NCBI GenBank assembly: GCA_046726215.1
Contig: JBKPAA010000136.1
Span: forward strand, 1-29,919
From: DASQUK01 sp046726215
GTDB lineage: Bacteria; Actinomycetota; Acidimicrobiia; Acidimicrobiales; VFJN01
DNA: 29,919 nt
Direction: 5' to 3'
Shown: positions 7,561-15,309 of the stretch, one piece after another
Layout: each line of letters starts with the position of its first letter
Position numbering within the stretch: the stretch's first letter is position 1
The notes under the pieces: generated by a model
Seen by the model: the letters and a program-made list of their open reading frames with translations, nothing else
Told to the model about the DNA's origin: nothing
The model's database searches: none
Position numbers and translations under genes: made by a program

Positions 7561-10062
7561 CTATCGCTGCTCGACCAGCTCCTCCAGCTCATCCACGGTC
7601 ATCAGCACCGCCCGGGCCTTGGAGCCCTCGGACGGCCCCACGACGCCACGCTGCTCGAGCAGGTCCATGAGCCGTCCCGCCCGCGCAAAGCCCACCCGGA
7701 GCTTGCGCTGGAGCATCGACGTCGAGCCGAGCTGGCTGCGGACGACGAGGTCCATCGCCTGACGCAACAGGTCGTCATCGTCGTCGTCACCCCCGCCTCC
7801 TCCGGAGGACCCGCCGAGGCCGTCGTCGCTGCCCTGCACCGACTCGTCGAAGCTGACGTCGGGAGCCTGGCGCTTCCACACCGCGGTCACCTTGCGCACC
7901 TCGTCCTCGGTCACCCAGGCGCCCTGGATCCGCCGCGCCACCGACGAGCCGCCGTCGAGCAGCAGCATGTCGCCCATGCCCACCAGCCGCTCGGCGCCCC
8001 CCTGGTCGAGGATCACGCGACTGTCCGTGACCGAGGCCACGGCAAACGCGATGCGGGCGGGCACGTTGGCCTTGATGAGGCCGGTGATCACGTTGACGGA
8101 CGGGCGCTGGGTGGCGATGACCAGGTGGATCCCCACCGCCCGCGCCATCTGGGCCAGGCGCGCGATCGAGTCCTCGACGTCGCGGGCGGCCACCATCATG
8201 AGGTCGGACAGCTCATCGACGACCACGAGGACGAACGGCAGCCGCGGAAACCCCGCCGCAGCCTCACTCGCTCGCCCGGCGTGGCTGCCACCGAGGTCGC
8301 CCCGGTCGACGGCGCCGTTGTAGCCCGTGACGTCGCGGAACCCGACCTCGGCCAGCAGGTCGTAGCGGCGCTCCATCTCCTTGACCGCCCAGGCCAGGGC
8401 GTTGGCCGCCTTCTTCGGGTTGGTCACCACCTGGGTCAGCAGGTGGGGCAGCCGGTCGTACTGTCCCATCTCGACCCGCTTGGGATCGACCAGGATCATG
8501 CGCACCTGGTCGGGAGTGGTCCGCATCAGGATCGACGTGATCATCGAGTTGAGGCAGCTCGACTTGCCCGCCCCGGTGGCGCCCGCGATGAGGACGTGGG
8601 GCATGGCCGCCAGGTTCATCATGACGGGCCGGCCGTTGATGTCGCGCCCCATCGCCACGTCGAGCGGGTGGGTCGCCCGGCGGGCCTCCTCGGTGAGCAG
8701 GATGTCGCCCAGGCCCACGATCTGCCGGCGGCTGTTGGGCACCTCGATGCCGATGGCCTGCTTGCCCGGGATGGGCGCCAGGATCCGCACATCGGGCGTC
8801 GCCATGGCGTAGGCGATGTCCTTGTGGAGGCTTGTCACGCGGTTGACCTTGACGCCCGGGCCCAGCTCGAGCTCGTAGCGGGTGACGGTCGGCCCCACCA
8901 CCTTCCCGACGATGCGCGTCTCCACGCCGTGGTCGGCCAGCGCCTTCTCGAGGGTGCGCCCGGTCTCCTCGATCGCACGGCGGTCGACCTGCTGCGACCC
9001 GCTGCGCCCGAGCAGGCTGAGCGCCGGTAGGCGCCACGGTGAGGCCTTGGCCGCGGGACCGAGGTCGATCTCGAGCTGTTCGGGTGGTTCCTCGGGCTCG
9101 GGGACGACGACCTGGACCCCGCGCCCACGGCCCGGCCGCGCCTCGCCCCCGCTGAGGGTGGCGTCAGCGTCGTCGTCGGGCCCCTCCGATGCGCCGGCGG
9201 TGTCGTCGCCGACCGCCCACTCGTCCCACTCCCCCGCCAGCGCCCAGTCGCCGTCCGCGGGTCGCAGGCGGAACAGCGTGGCCAGCCGCTGGCCGACGAC
9301 ATCGGTCAGCGGGCGGAACCCGGCCACCGTGCGGTCGGCCGCCACGCGGATCGGCGTCCGGGTGAGGATCACCAGGCCGGCCACCGCAACCAGCCCGAAG
9401 ATGACCGCCGCGGCGGCGGCGCCGACCGCGCCGGCCAGCGACCGGCCGACCGCGGTGCCCAGGTAGCCGCCGGCGGCGCGCAGGTCGTCGTCGGGAGCCG
9501 CGAAGTCGGGGCTGCCACCCGCCAGGTGCAGCAGCCCGGCGAGGGCGACGGTGAGGAGCGCCGACCCCACACCGACGTGGGCGGCCACCGAGGCGCCGTT
9601 CACCTGCTTGCCGTCGATCTGCTCCCCATCGAGCCGGTCGTCGCCGCCTGCGCCGGGTGCTCCCGGGCCGGAGGCCGGGCGCGGGCCGCGGTACAGCACC
9701 AGGGCCAGCCCCCCGGCGAAGAGGGCCGGGGGCAAGGCAAAGCGCAACAAGCCCAGGACGAGGCCGATGCCGTCGTCAAGGCCCCGGCCGGCGGGGCCCC
9801 CGGCGCCGGCGTAGATCCCCAGGCCCGTGACCACGGCAGCCGCGATCAGGACGAGGCCGGCGACGTCGTCGGCGTGGTCGCCGAGCGCCCGACCGGAGGC
9901 CACCAGCGCCCGCTGTGCCCAGGACGGCCCGGCCGAACGCGGGCGGCGACGCGGGCCGGTGAGGGACCAGGCCGAGCGCCCGCGCTGTCGCTTGGACGGT
10001 CGCCGGCGCGAGCGGGAGCCGGAGGGCCGACGGGAACGCTGGCGAGTTGTCACAGTGGCCAC
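7561..10062 (-). CDS. ftsK: DNA translocase FtsK/SpoIIIE
   Basis: An 833-residue DNA pump that clears chromosome termini from the division septum. A very basic N-terminus (about residues 8-45, rich in R/K) precedes about four membrane helices, for example LVLIAAAVVTGLGIYAG and AAAVIFGLVAVAGLVILT. An acidic linker follows, then the alpha/beta motor with Walker A GATGAGKSS near residue 492 and Walker B VLVVVDELSDLM near 610. A poly-Asp stretch (DDDDDD) leads into the C-terminal gamma winged helix (SMLQRKLRVGFARAGRLMD), which reads polarity sequences. The start is uncertain: GTGs at 10080, 10062 and 10053 are all in frame, and I used 10062. The frame stays open much further upstream, across the divergent SDR gene, but that part is a shadow. 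Confidence 0.95.
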   Translation of the reverse strand: MATVTTRQRSRRPSGSRSRRRPSKRQRGRSAWSLTGPRRRPRSAGPSWAQRALVASGRALGDHADDVAGLVLIAAAVVTGLGIYAGAGGPAGRGLDDGIGLVLGLLRFALPPALFAGGLALVLYRGPRPASGPGAPGAGGDDRLDGEQIDGKQVNGASVAAHVGVGSALLTVALAGLLHLAGGSPDFAAPDDDLRAAGGYLGTAVGRSLAGAVGAAAAAVIFGLVAVAGLVILTRTPIRVAADRTVAGFRPLTDVVGQRLATLFRLRPADGDWALAGEWDEWAVGDDTAGASEGPDDDADATLSGGEARPGRGRGVQVVVPEPEEPPEQLEIDLGPAAKASPWRLPALSLLGRSGSQQVDRRAIEETGRTLEKALADHGVETRIVGKVVGPTVTRYELELGPGVKVNRVTSLHKDIAYAMATPDVRILAPIPGKQAIGIEVPNSRRQIVGLGDILLTEEARRATHPLDVAMGRDINGRPVMMNLAAMPHVLIAGATGAGKSSCLNSMITSILMRTTPDQVRMILVDPKRVEMGQYDRLPHLLTQVVTNPKKAANALAWAVKEMERRYDLLAEVGFRDVTGYNGAVDRGDLGGSHAGRASEAAAGFPRLPFVLVVVDELSDLMMVAARDVEDSIARLAQMARAVGIHLVIATQRPSVNVITGLIKANVPARIAFAVASVTDSRVILDQGGAERLVGMGDMLLLDGGSSVARRIQGAWVTEDEVRKVTAVWKRQAPDVSFDESVQGSDDGLGGSSGGGGGDDDDDDLLRQAMDLVVRSQLGSTSMLQRKLRVGFARAGRLMDLLEQRGVVGPSEGSKARAVLMTVDELEELVEQR

Positions 10063-10125
10063 AACGCTACCAGTAGCCACATGCGCCACAGGCGAACGGA
10101 GGCGTGGTTGCGCCACCACCACGTC

Positions 10126-10131
10126 TACTGT
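10126..10131 (+). promoter_or_regulatory. -10-like TACTGT before the SDR gene
   Basis: TACTGT ends 6 nt before the ATG at 10138, and the intervening ccggtg is not a Shine-Dalgarno. It lies in the 75-bp divergent region shared with ftsK. This fits the leaderless pattern seen at several other genes here. Confidence 0.4.
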
Positions 10132-10137
10132 CCGGTG

Positions 10138-10929
10138 ATGGCCGAAGCGCGGATGCGGGGAATCGCGGTCGTCACGGGCGCGAGCTCGGGCATCGGCGCA
10201 GCCACCGCCCGCGCCCTCACCACCGACGGCTGGCGGGTGCTGGTCGGCGCCCGGCGCTCCGATCGGATCGAGGCACTGGCCGCCGAGATCGACGGCCGGT
10301 CCCACCCGCTCGACGTCGACGACGCGGACTCGGTGGCGCGGTTCGCGGCGTTCGCCCGGGCGGCAGCCGAGGGCGACGGCGCCGCCGTCGGCCCGAGCCG
10401 GCTGCTGGTGAACAACGCCGGGGGCGCCTTCGGCTGGGCGCCCGTCGCCGAGGCCGACGAGCAGCAGTGGCGAGCCATGTACGAGACCAACGTGCTCGGG
10501 GTGGTGCGCATGACCAAGGCGGTGCTGCCCATGCTCGAGGCCCACGGCGACGGCATCATCGTCACCGTCGGCTCGATCGCCGGGCACGAGCCCTATCCCA
10601 ACGGCGGCGGTTACAACGCCGCCAAGTTCGCGGTCCGGGCGGCGATGTCGGCGCTGCGCCAGGAGCTGCTCGGACGCCCGCTGCGGGTGTGCGAGGTCGA
10701 TCCCGGCATGGTGGAGACGGAGTTCAGCCTGGTGCGCTTTGGCGGCGACGCGAAGCGGGCGGCCGCCGTGTACGAGGGCCTGACGCCGCTGACCGCCGAC
10801 GACGTCGCCGAGTGCATCCGGTGGGTCGCGTCGCGCCCGCCACACGTGAACGTCGACCAGCTGGTGGTGCTGGCGCGCGACCAGGCCGGGGCCCGGCAGA
10901 TCCATCGCCGCCCCGTGGACCAGCGCTAG
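10138..10929 (+). CDS. SDR-family NAD(P)-dependent oxidoreductase
   Basis: A 263-residue classical short-chain dehydrogenase. The nucleotide-binding TGASSGIG motif is near residues 15-22, NNAG near 92-95, and the catalytic triad is the Ser of VGSIAG with Y-x3-K in YNAAK. Basic residues after the second strand (VGARRSDR) suggest NADP(H) preference. The C-terminal PGMVETEFSLVRFGGD pattern resembles the YdfG/serine dehydrogenase-like subgroup (3-hydroxy acid dehydrogenases), but the substrate cannot be assigned. It is divergent from ftsK. A dehydrogenase gene between rnj and ftsK is, from memory, also present in the mycobacterial dapA-rnj-ftsK region, so it may be an old member of this neighbourhood. 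Confidence 0.9.
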   Translation: MAEARMRGIAVVTGASSGIGAATARALTTDGWRVLVGARRSDRIEALAAEIDGRSHPLDVDDADSVARFAAFARAAAEGDGAAVGPSRLLVNNAGGAFGWAPVAEADEQQWRAMYETNVLGVVRMTKAVLPMLEAHGDGIIVTVGSIAGHEPYPNGGGYNAAKFAVRAAMSALRQELLGRPLRVCEVDPGMVETEFSLVRFGGDAKRAAAVYEGLTPLTADDVAECIRWVASRPPHVNVDQLVVLARDQAGARQIHRRPVDQR

Positions 10930-10933
10930 GAGC

Positions 10934-10976
10934 CTTGCCGCGGATGTGGTGGCCTGGACAACCCGACCGCGGCAGG
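10934..10976. terminator. Candidate bidirectional terminator between SDR gene and mutM
   Basis: Arms TGCCGCGG (10936-10943) and CCGCGGCA (10967-10974) pair perfectly, extended by one G-U and one G-C pair, around a 23-nt loop; TTTC follows on the plus strand. It lies in the 64-bp gap between two convergent genes, where a shared terminator is expected. The long loop and short T-tract lower confidence. Confidence 0.4.
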
Positions 10977-10993
10977 TTTCGGACGGGCGTGCC

Positions 10994-11923
10994 TTAGCGG
11001 CGTTGGCAGGTCGGGCACCACGTGGTCGTGCGGCCGTCGAGCACGCGTGAGCGCAGCTCCGTGCCGCAGCGGGGGCACGGCAGGCCCGCCTGGCCGTAGA
11101 CGTCGAGCCGCTGTTGGTTGCGACCGGGGAGTCCCTCGACGTTGCGGTAGGTGGTCAGGGTCGTGCCGCCGTAGTGGAGGCTGCCGGTCAGCACCGCCCG
11201 CACGGCGTCGAGCAGCGCCGCCGCCTGCGCCCGTGTCACCGTCCGGCGGAACGGATTGACCCGCGCCCGCCACAGCGCCTCGTCGGCGTAGATGTTGCCC
11301 ACCCCCGCGATCGGTTGCTGGCTGAGGAGCTGGGTCTTGACCGCCCGGCGGCTGCGCTTGAGCGCCCGCCAGAAGTCCTCGGCGGTGAGGCGGGGATCGA
11401 GGGCGTCGGGCCCCTGCACCGCCAGGGTTCCCGCGTATCGCCCGTCCTCGGCCACCGCGAGCCGGCCGAAGCGGCGGATGTCCCGGTACTCCAGCGCCTC
11501 CCCGGGCCGGGACACGCCTCCCGCTCCCACGGCCGCTCGGGCCGCACCGCCCGCTCCCACGGCCGCTCGGGCCGCACCGCCCGCTCCCACGGCCGCTCGG
11601 GCCGCACCGCCCGCTCCCACGGCCGCTCGGGCCGGCCCGTCCAGGCCCCACCAGGCGCGCACGTAGGCGTCCCCGACGTCGCCAGCCGGCCGCACCCGCA
11701 GCGACCCGGTCATCCCCAGGTGCACGATCAGCTCGCGCCCGTCGTCGAGGGGCAGCAGCAGGTACTTGCCCCTGCGCCCGGTGCCGGCGATGGTCGCCCC
11801 CTCCACCTCCAGGGCGGGGGTGAACTTGGGATGGGGGAAGGCCCAGGCCGAGGTCAGCCGCCGGCCCACCACCAGGGGCTCGAGCTGCCGCCGGATGGTC
11901 TCGACCTCGGGAAGCTCAGGCAC
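10994..11923 (-). CDS. mutM: Formamidopyrimidine-DNA glycosylase (with internal 10-residue tandem repeat)
   Basis: A 309-residue Fpg/MutM that excises 8-oxoguanine and other oxidised purines and nicks the abasic site. After the initiator Met come P2 and E3 of PELPEVETI (the proline is the Schiff-base nucleophile), K53 in RGKYLLL and H68 in VHLGMTG. The helix-two-turns-helix region has GVGNIYADEALW, and the C-terminal zinc finger has C283, C286, C303 and C306. The start is GTG 11923-11921, set by the invariant N-terminus; the gene begins 9 bp after the rnj stop. Residues 98-137 are about four copies of ARAAVGAGGA, lying between LDG and LEYRD, where ordinary MutM has a short hairpin turn. All catalytic elements are intact, so the enzyme should work. 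Confidence 0.94.
   Translation of the reverse strand: MPELPEVETIRRQLEPLVVGRRLTSAWAFPHPKFTPALEVEGATIAGTGRRGKYLLLPLDDGRELIVHLGMTGSLRVRPAGDVGDAYVRAWWGLDGPARAAVGAGGAARAAVGAGGAARAAVGAGGAARAAVGAGGVSRPGEALEYRDIRRFGRLAVAEDGRYAGTLAVQGPDALDPRLTAEDFWRALKRSRRAVKTQLLSQQPIAGVGNIYADEALWRARVNPFRRTVTRAQAAALLDAVRAVLTGSLHYGGTTLTTYRNVEGLPGRNQQRLDVYGQAGLPCPRCGTELRSRVLDGRTTTWCPTCQRR
11521..11635. repeat. 30-bp minisatellite inside mutM
   Basis: Three identical 30-bp units (11521-11550, 11551-11580, 11581-11610) are followed by a fourth that matches for its first 24 bases and then diverges. The unit begins CCGCTCCCACGGCCGCTCGG and ends GCCGCACCGC. The period is a multiple of three, so gain or loss of units keeps MutM in frame. 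There are no spacers between units, so this is not a CRISPR array. Confidence 0.97.
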
Positions 11924-11932
11924 CGCCGGCCG

Positions 11933-13597
11933 TCACGCCTCCATCACCACGGGGACGATCATCGGCCGGCGCCTGGTCGACTCGTTGACGAAGCGCCCCG
12001 CCGCCCGGCGCACCACCTTCTGCAGTGCCTCGATGTCGGTCCCGCCCTCTGCGAACGACTCCTTGACCGCCTGGTGCACCTCCTCGGCGCACTCGGCCAG
12101 CAGCGGCTCGGCCTCGGGGGCGTAGACCCAGCCGCGGGTGATGATCTCGGGCCCGGTCAGCACGGCCCCGGTGGCGACGTCGACCGTGACCACCACCACC
12201 ACGACGCCTTCCTCGGCGAGCACCCGCCGGTCCCGCAGCACGCCGTGGCCGACGTCGCCGATGATGCCGTCGACGTAGAGGTAGCCGGCGGGGACCGCGG
12301 CGTCGATGCGCAGGCCGTCGTCGTCGAGGACCAGCTGGTCGCCGTCGGTGCACACGAGCACGTGGTCGTCGCCCACGACGCCCATGCTGCGGGCCAGCTT
12401 GGCGTGGGCGACCATGTGGCGGTACTCGCCGTGCACCGGCACGAACCAGTCGGGGCGCACGATCGACAGCAGGGTCTTGAGCTCCTCCTGCTTGGCGTGG
12501 CCCGAGGCGTGGACGCCGGCGACGCCCGAGTGCACGACCTCGGCGCCCAGTCGGACCAGCCCGTCGATCACCTTGGACACGTTCATCTCGTTGCCGGGGA
12601 TGGGGTGCGACGAGAGGATCACGGTGTCGTCGGCGTTGACCTCGAGCCAACGGTTGTTGCGCTGTGCCATGAGCGACAGGGCGGACATCGGCTCGCCCTG
12701 GCTGCCGGTGGAGATCACGCACACCTGGCCCGGGGGCAGGTCGCGCACGTCGTCGATGTCGACCAGGGCGTGGTCGGGGATGCGGAGCAGGCCCATGTCC
12801 CGGGCCAGCCCCACGTTCTTCTTCATCGACATCCCCAGCGTCGCCACCTTGCGCCCGAACGCGATGGCGGCGTCGGCGATCTGCTGGACGCGGTGGATGT
12901 GGCTGGCGAAGCAGGCGATGACGATCCGACGGCCCTCGTGCTGATGGAACAGCTCGTGGAGGACCCCGCCGATGGAGGTCTCGCTGCGGGCGTAGCCCGG
13001 CTCCTCGGCGTTGGTGGAGTCGCTCAGCAACAGCCGCACGCCGTCCCCCGACGCCAGCGCGCCGATGCGGCCGAGGTCGGTGAGCCGACCGTCCACCGGC
13101 GTCAGGTCGAGCTTGAAGTCGCCGCTGTGGAGGATCGTCCCCTGCGGCGTGTGGAACGCGGTGGCGAAGCCGTGCGGCACCGAATGGGTGACGGGGATGA
13201 ACTCGACGTCGCACGGCCCGATCCGCCGCCGCTCTCCGTCGAACACGGGGATCAGCTCGGTCCGCTCCAGCAGGCCCGCCTCCTCGATCCGGTTGCGGGC
13301 CAGGCCGAGCGTCAGCTTCGACCCGTAGATCGGGAAGGACATCTCCCGCAGCAGGTAGCCAAGGCCGCCCATGTGGTCCTCGTGGCCGTGCGTGATGATG
13401 GCGCCGTCGACTCGGTCGGCGTTCTCGCGCAGGTACGTGAAGTCGGGGAGGACCAAATCGACGCCGAGCATGTCGAGCTCGGGGAACATCAGGCCCACGT
13501 CGAGGAGGAGTATGCGGCCCTCGACCTCGACGCACGCGCAGTTGCGCCCGATCTCGCCGAGGCCGCCGAGGAATGTGATGCGAACCGGACCGGGCAT
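11933..13597 (-). CDS. rnj: Ribonuclease J
   Basis: A 554-residue metallo-beta-lactamase/beta-CASP ribonuclease. The N-terminus (VRITFLGGLGEIGRN) is the RNase J signature, followed by the zinc motif H70-x-H72-x-D74-H75 in ITHGHEDH. Further ligands lie in VTHSVPHG, the beta-CASP domain includes FASHIHRVQQ and STGSQGEP, and the SSHPIPGNE and VPVHGEYRH motifs are present before a C-terminal domain. It combines 5'-3' exonuclease and endonuclease activity in mRNA decay and rRNA maturation. I start at ATG 13597, because the in-frame residues upstream run through the intergenic hairpin. dapA-rnj adjacency is common in actinobacteria. Confidence 0.96.
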   Translation of the reverse strand: MPGPVRITFLGGLGEIGRNCACVEVEGRILLLDVGLMFPELDMLGVDLVLPDFTYLRENADRVDGAIITHGHEDHMGGLGYLLREMSFPIYGSKLTLGLARNRIEEAGLLERTELIPVFDGERRRIGPCDVEFIPVTHSVPHGFATAFHTPQGTILHSGDFKLDLTPVDGRLTDLGRIGALASGDGVRLLLSDSTNAEEPGYARSETSIGGVLHELFHQHEGRRIVIACFASHIHRVQQIADAAIAFGRKVATLGMSMKKNVGLARDMGLLRIPDHALVDIDDVRDLPPGQVCVISTGSQGEPMSALSLMAQRNNRWLEVNADDTVILSSHPIPGNEMNVSKVIDGLVRLGAEVVHSGVAGVHASGHAKQEELKTLLSIVRPDWFVPVHGEYRHMVAHAKLARSMGVVGDDHVLVCTDGDQLVLDDDGLRIDAAVPAGYLYVDGIIGDVGHGVLRDRRVLAEEGVVVVVVTVDVATGAVLTGPEIITRGWVYAPEAEPLLAECAEEVHQAVKESFAEGGTDIEALQKVVRRAAGRFVNESTRRRPMIVPVVMEA

Positions 13598-13607
13598 GGT
13601 GCCGGGG

Positions 13608-13613
13608 AACCTA
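13608..13613 (-). promoter_or_regulatory. -10-like TAGGTT before rnj
   Basis: TAGGTT on the minus strand ends 10 nt before the rnj ATG, implying a leader of only a few bases. It overlaps an inverted repeat GAAC-N5-GTTC (13607-13619), which resembles an SOS box but has five instead of four central bases. Confidence 0.35.
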
Positions 13614-13637
13614 CTGTTCGCGGTCCGACCCCGGAAA

Positions 13638-13681
13638 CCTGCCACTGGATCGGTGGCCGGAACCACCAGATCCGCGGCAGG
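13638..13681 (-). terminator. Hairpin terminator after dapA
   Basis: Six nucleotides after the dapA stop codon the minus strand folds into three stacked helices: CCTGCC/GGCAGG (outer), GGATC/GATCC (middle) and GTGG/CCAC (inner), separated by small internal loops and closed by a 6-nt loop. TTT follows. It sits exactly between dapA and rnj and separates two transcription units, in agreement with the separate -10-like element of rnj. Confidence 0.6.
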
Positions 13682-13687
13682 AATCGA

Positions 13688-14578
13688 TCACCGGAGGCCG
13701 AGCTCGGCGAGCACCGCGCGCACGGCGACGCGGGCCTCGTCGCTGACGGGCGGCAGGGGCAGGCGGAGCGGTCCCTCGTGGACGCCCAGCTCGGCCAGGG
13801 CCGCCTTCGCGGCCGTCGTCTGCACCCAGTTGGACCCCACCTCGACGGCGAACGAGGGTGCCAGGCGGGCGTTGAGCTGCCGGGCGGTGGTCAGGTCACC
13901 CTTGCCGAACGCTGCGATCATCTCGGCGAAGAGGTCGCCGGCCCAATGGGTGGCCACGCCGATGACGCCGCCGGCGCCCACCCCCAACAGCGCCAGCGTC
14001 ACGGCGTCGTCGCCCGAGTAGACGTCGAAGTCGTCGCCCGCCTCCGCGATCACCCGGGCGGTGGTGCCGGGGTCGCCGGCGGCGTCCTTGAGGCCCACGA
14101 TGGTGGCCACCTCCCGGGCCAGCCGAATGAGCACGTCGGTGTCGATGCGCCGACCGGTGCGGGACGGGACGTCGTACAGGACGACCGGAAGCTCGGTGGC
14201 GTCGGCCACCGCCCGGAAGTGGGCCTCGATGCCGGCCGACGGAGGGCGGTTGTAGTACGGCGTCACGATCAGCAGCCCGTCGACCCCCGTCGCCGCGGCC
14301 CGGCCGGCCAGCTCGACGCTGTGGCGCGTGTCGTTGGACCCCGCCCCCGCCACCAGCGGCACGTCGACCGCGGCCCGCACGGCTTCCCAGAGGGCGACCT
14401 TCTCGTCGTCGCTTAGCGTCGGGGCCTCGCCGGTGGTGCCGGCGAGCACCAGTCCGTCGCTGCCGTGGTCCGCCAGCCACCGGGCCAGGTCCGCTGCCCC
14501 GTCGGCATCGAGCGAGCCGTCGGGGGTGAACGGGGTGACCATGGCAGTGAGGACCCTGCCGAACCGAGCGCTTCCCAT
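13688..14578 (-). CDS. dapA: 4-hydroxy-tetrahydrodipicolinate synthase
   Basis: A 296-residue class I aldolase-fold (DHDPS/NAL family) enzyme that condenses pyruvate with aspartate semialdehyde, the first step of the diaminopimelate/lysine branch. Key residues are present: GTTGE (47-51), Y135 in VLYDVPSRTG (the arginine binds the second substrate) and Schiff-base lysine K164 in VGLKDAAGD. Length is normal. The ATG at 14578 overlaps the stop codon of the winged-helix gene as TGATG, so translation of dapA is coupled to the putative regulator. The dapA-rnj order supports the DapA assignment over other aldolases of the family. Confidence 0.94.
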   Translation of the reverse strand: MGSARFGRVLTAMVTPFTPDGSLDADGAADLARWLADHGSDGLVLAGTTGEAPTLSDDEKVALWEAVRAAVDVPLVAGAGSNDTRHSVELAGRAAATGVDGLLIVTPYYNRPPSAGIEAHFRAVADATELPVVLYDVPSRTGRRIDTDVLIRLAREVATIVGLKDAAGDPGTTARVIAEAGDDFDVYSGDDAVTLALLGVGAGGVIGVATHWAGDLFAEMIAAFGKGDLTTARQLNARLAPSFAVEVGSNWVQTTAAKAALAELGVHEGPLRLPLPPVSDEARVAVRAVLAELGLR

Positions 14579-15255
14579 CACGAGACTCCCTTCGGTGCCG
14601 TTGTGCCTGCCTCAGATTCCCGCCGGTCCGCCTCGGCCGTGCGGTCGAGCCCCAGCGTGGTCAACAGGTCCTCGTGCAGCTCGAACCAGACCGTGTGATA
14701 GCTGGGCAGGACCGGCTTGGTGAACCAGTCCCGCTCCCCTGCCTCGACCTTCTCGACCGCCCGCGTGAGCTGGCGCCGGTAGGGCCGGTAGCGGTCGAGG
14801 GCACCGGCCAGGTCGTCGCACAGGGGCTCGACCCGGCGGTGCAGCGCCGCCAGACCGGCGACGACGCGGGCGTCGTACTCGGGGTCGCGGTGGTCGTTGC
14901 GGACGGCCGTACCGGCGATGTCCCGCACCTGCCAGCGGCTACAGGCGTCGAGCACCCCGGTGTTGAGCGCGCGGAAGCGGTCGTAGGCGCCCTCGATGGC
15001 CGGCCGCACCCCGGCGGTGTCCACCTCTCGCCCGACGAGCCGGGAGTGTTCCGCCCGCCCCGCCGCGGTGAGCGACCACCGCGACACCGGCCGGCCACGC
15101 TGGTCGACCAGGCCCTCGGCCGCCAGGCCCTCGAGGCAGGCCTCAACGTCGGTTATCGGGAGCCCCGCAGGCTCGGCGATCGCCGGGGCGGCCGCCAGCC
15201 CCTTGAGGCGCAGCCCGTGCAGCACGAGCAGGCGGGGATCCGACCGGGGCGGCAT
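14578..15255 (-). CDS. Putative winged-helix (MarR-like) transcriptional regulator
   Basis: A 225-residue soluble protein. Residues about 8-75 read as a winged helix (LLVLHGLRLKGLAAAPAIAE, then a recognition-helix region near TDVEACLEGLAAEGLVDQRG and a wing ending SRWSLTAAGRAEH). The rest is predicted helical, with no membrane or enzyme motif; the conserved-looking end has ERDWFTKP and SYHTVWFELHEDLL. I recall similar actinobacterial proteins annotated as MarR-like regulators, but the effector is unknown. A TAGCCT hexamer 6 nt before its ATG suggests its own leaderless promoter, and its stop overlaps the dapA start. It therefore forms a two-gene unit with dapA just downstream of nitrile hydratase, and could regulate either. 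Confidence 0.7.
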   Translation of the reverse strand: MPPRSDPRLLVLHGLRLKGLAAAPAIAEPAGLPITDVEACLEGLAAEGLVDQRGRPVSRWSLTAAGRAEHSRLVGREVDTAGVRPAIEGAYDRFRALNTGVLDACSRWQVRDIAGTAVRNDHRDPEYDARVVAGLAALHRRVEPLCDDLAGALDRYRPYRRQLTRAVEKVEAGERDWFTKPVLPSYHTVWFELHEDLLTTLGLDRTAEADRRESEAGTTAPKGVS

Positions 15256-15261
15256 CGCGGC

Positions 15262-15267
15262 AGGCTA
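15262..15267 (-). promoter_or_regulatory. -10-like TAGCCT before the winged-helix gene
   Basis: TAGCCT ends 6 nt before the ATG at 15255 with no Shine-Dalgarno. The hexamer and distance match those at the SURF1 gene exactly and at rimO within one base. Confidence 0.45.
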
Positions 15268-15309
15268 CCGCGCCCCGATGCGGCTCGATCCGGGCATGGT
15301 TCGGTGCGC

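Noticed and set aside
7561..10905. A 1114-codon version of ftsK covering the SDR gene
   Set aside because: The part beyond about 10080 is antisense to a clear SDR enzyme and has no FtsK-like sequence.
11521..11635. CRISPR-like 30-bp repeats
   Set aside because: Units are directly adjacent, with no spacers, and lie in frame inside mutM.
13607..13619. LexA box before rnj (GAAC-N5-GTTC)
   Set aside because: The spacer is five bases, not the four seen at recA, so LexA binding is unlikely, though the symmetry is noted.
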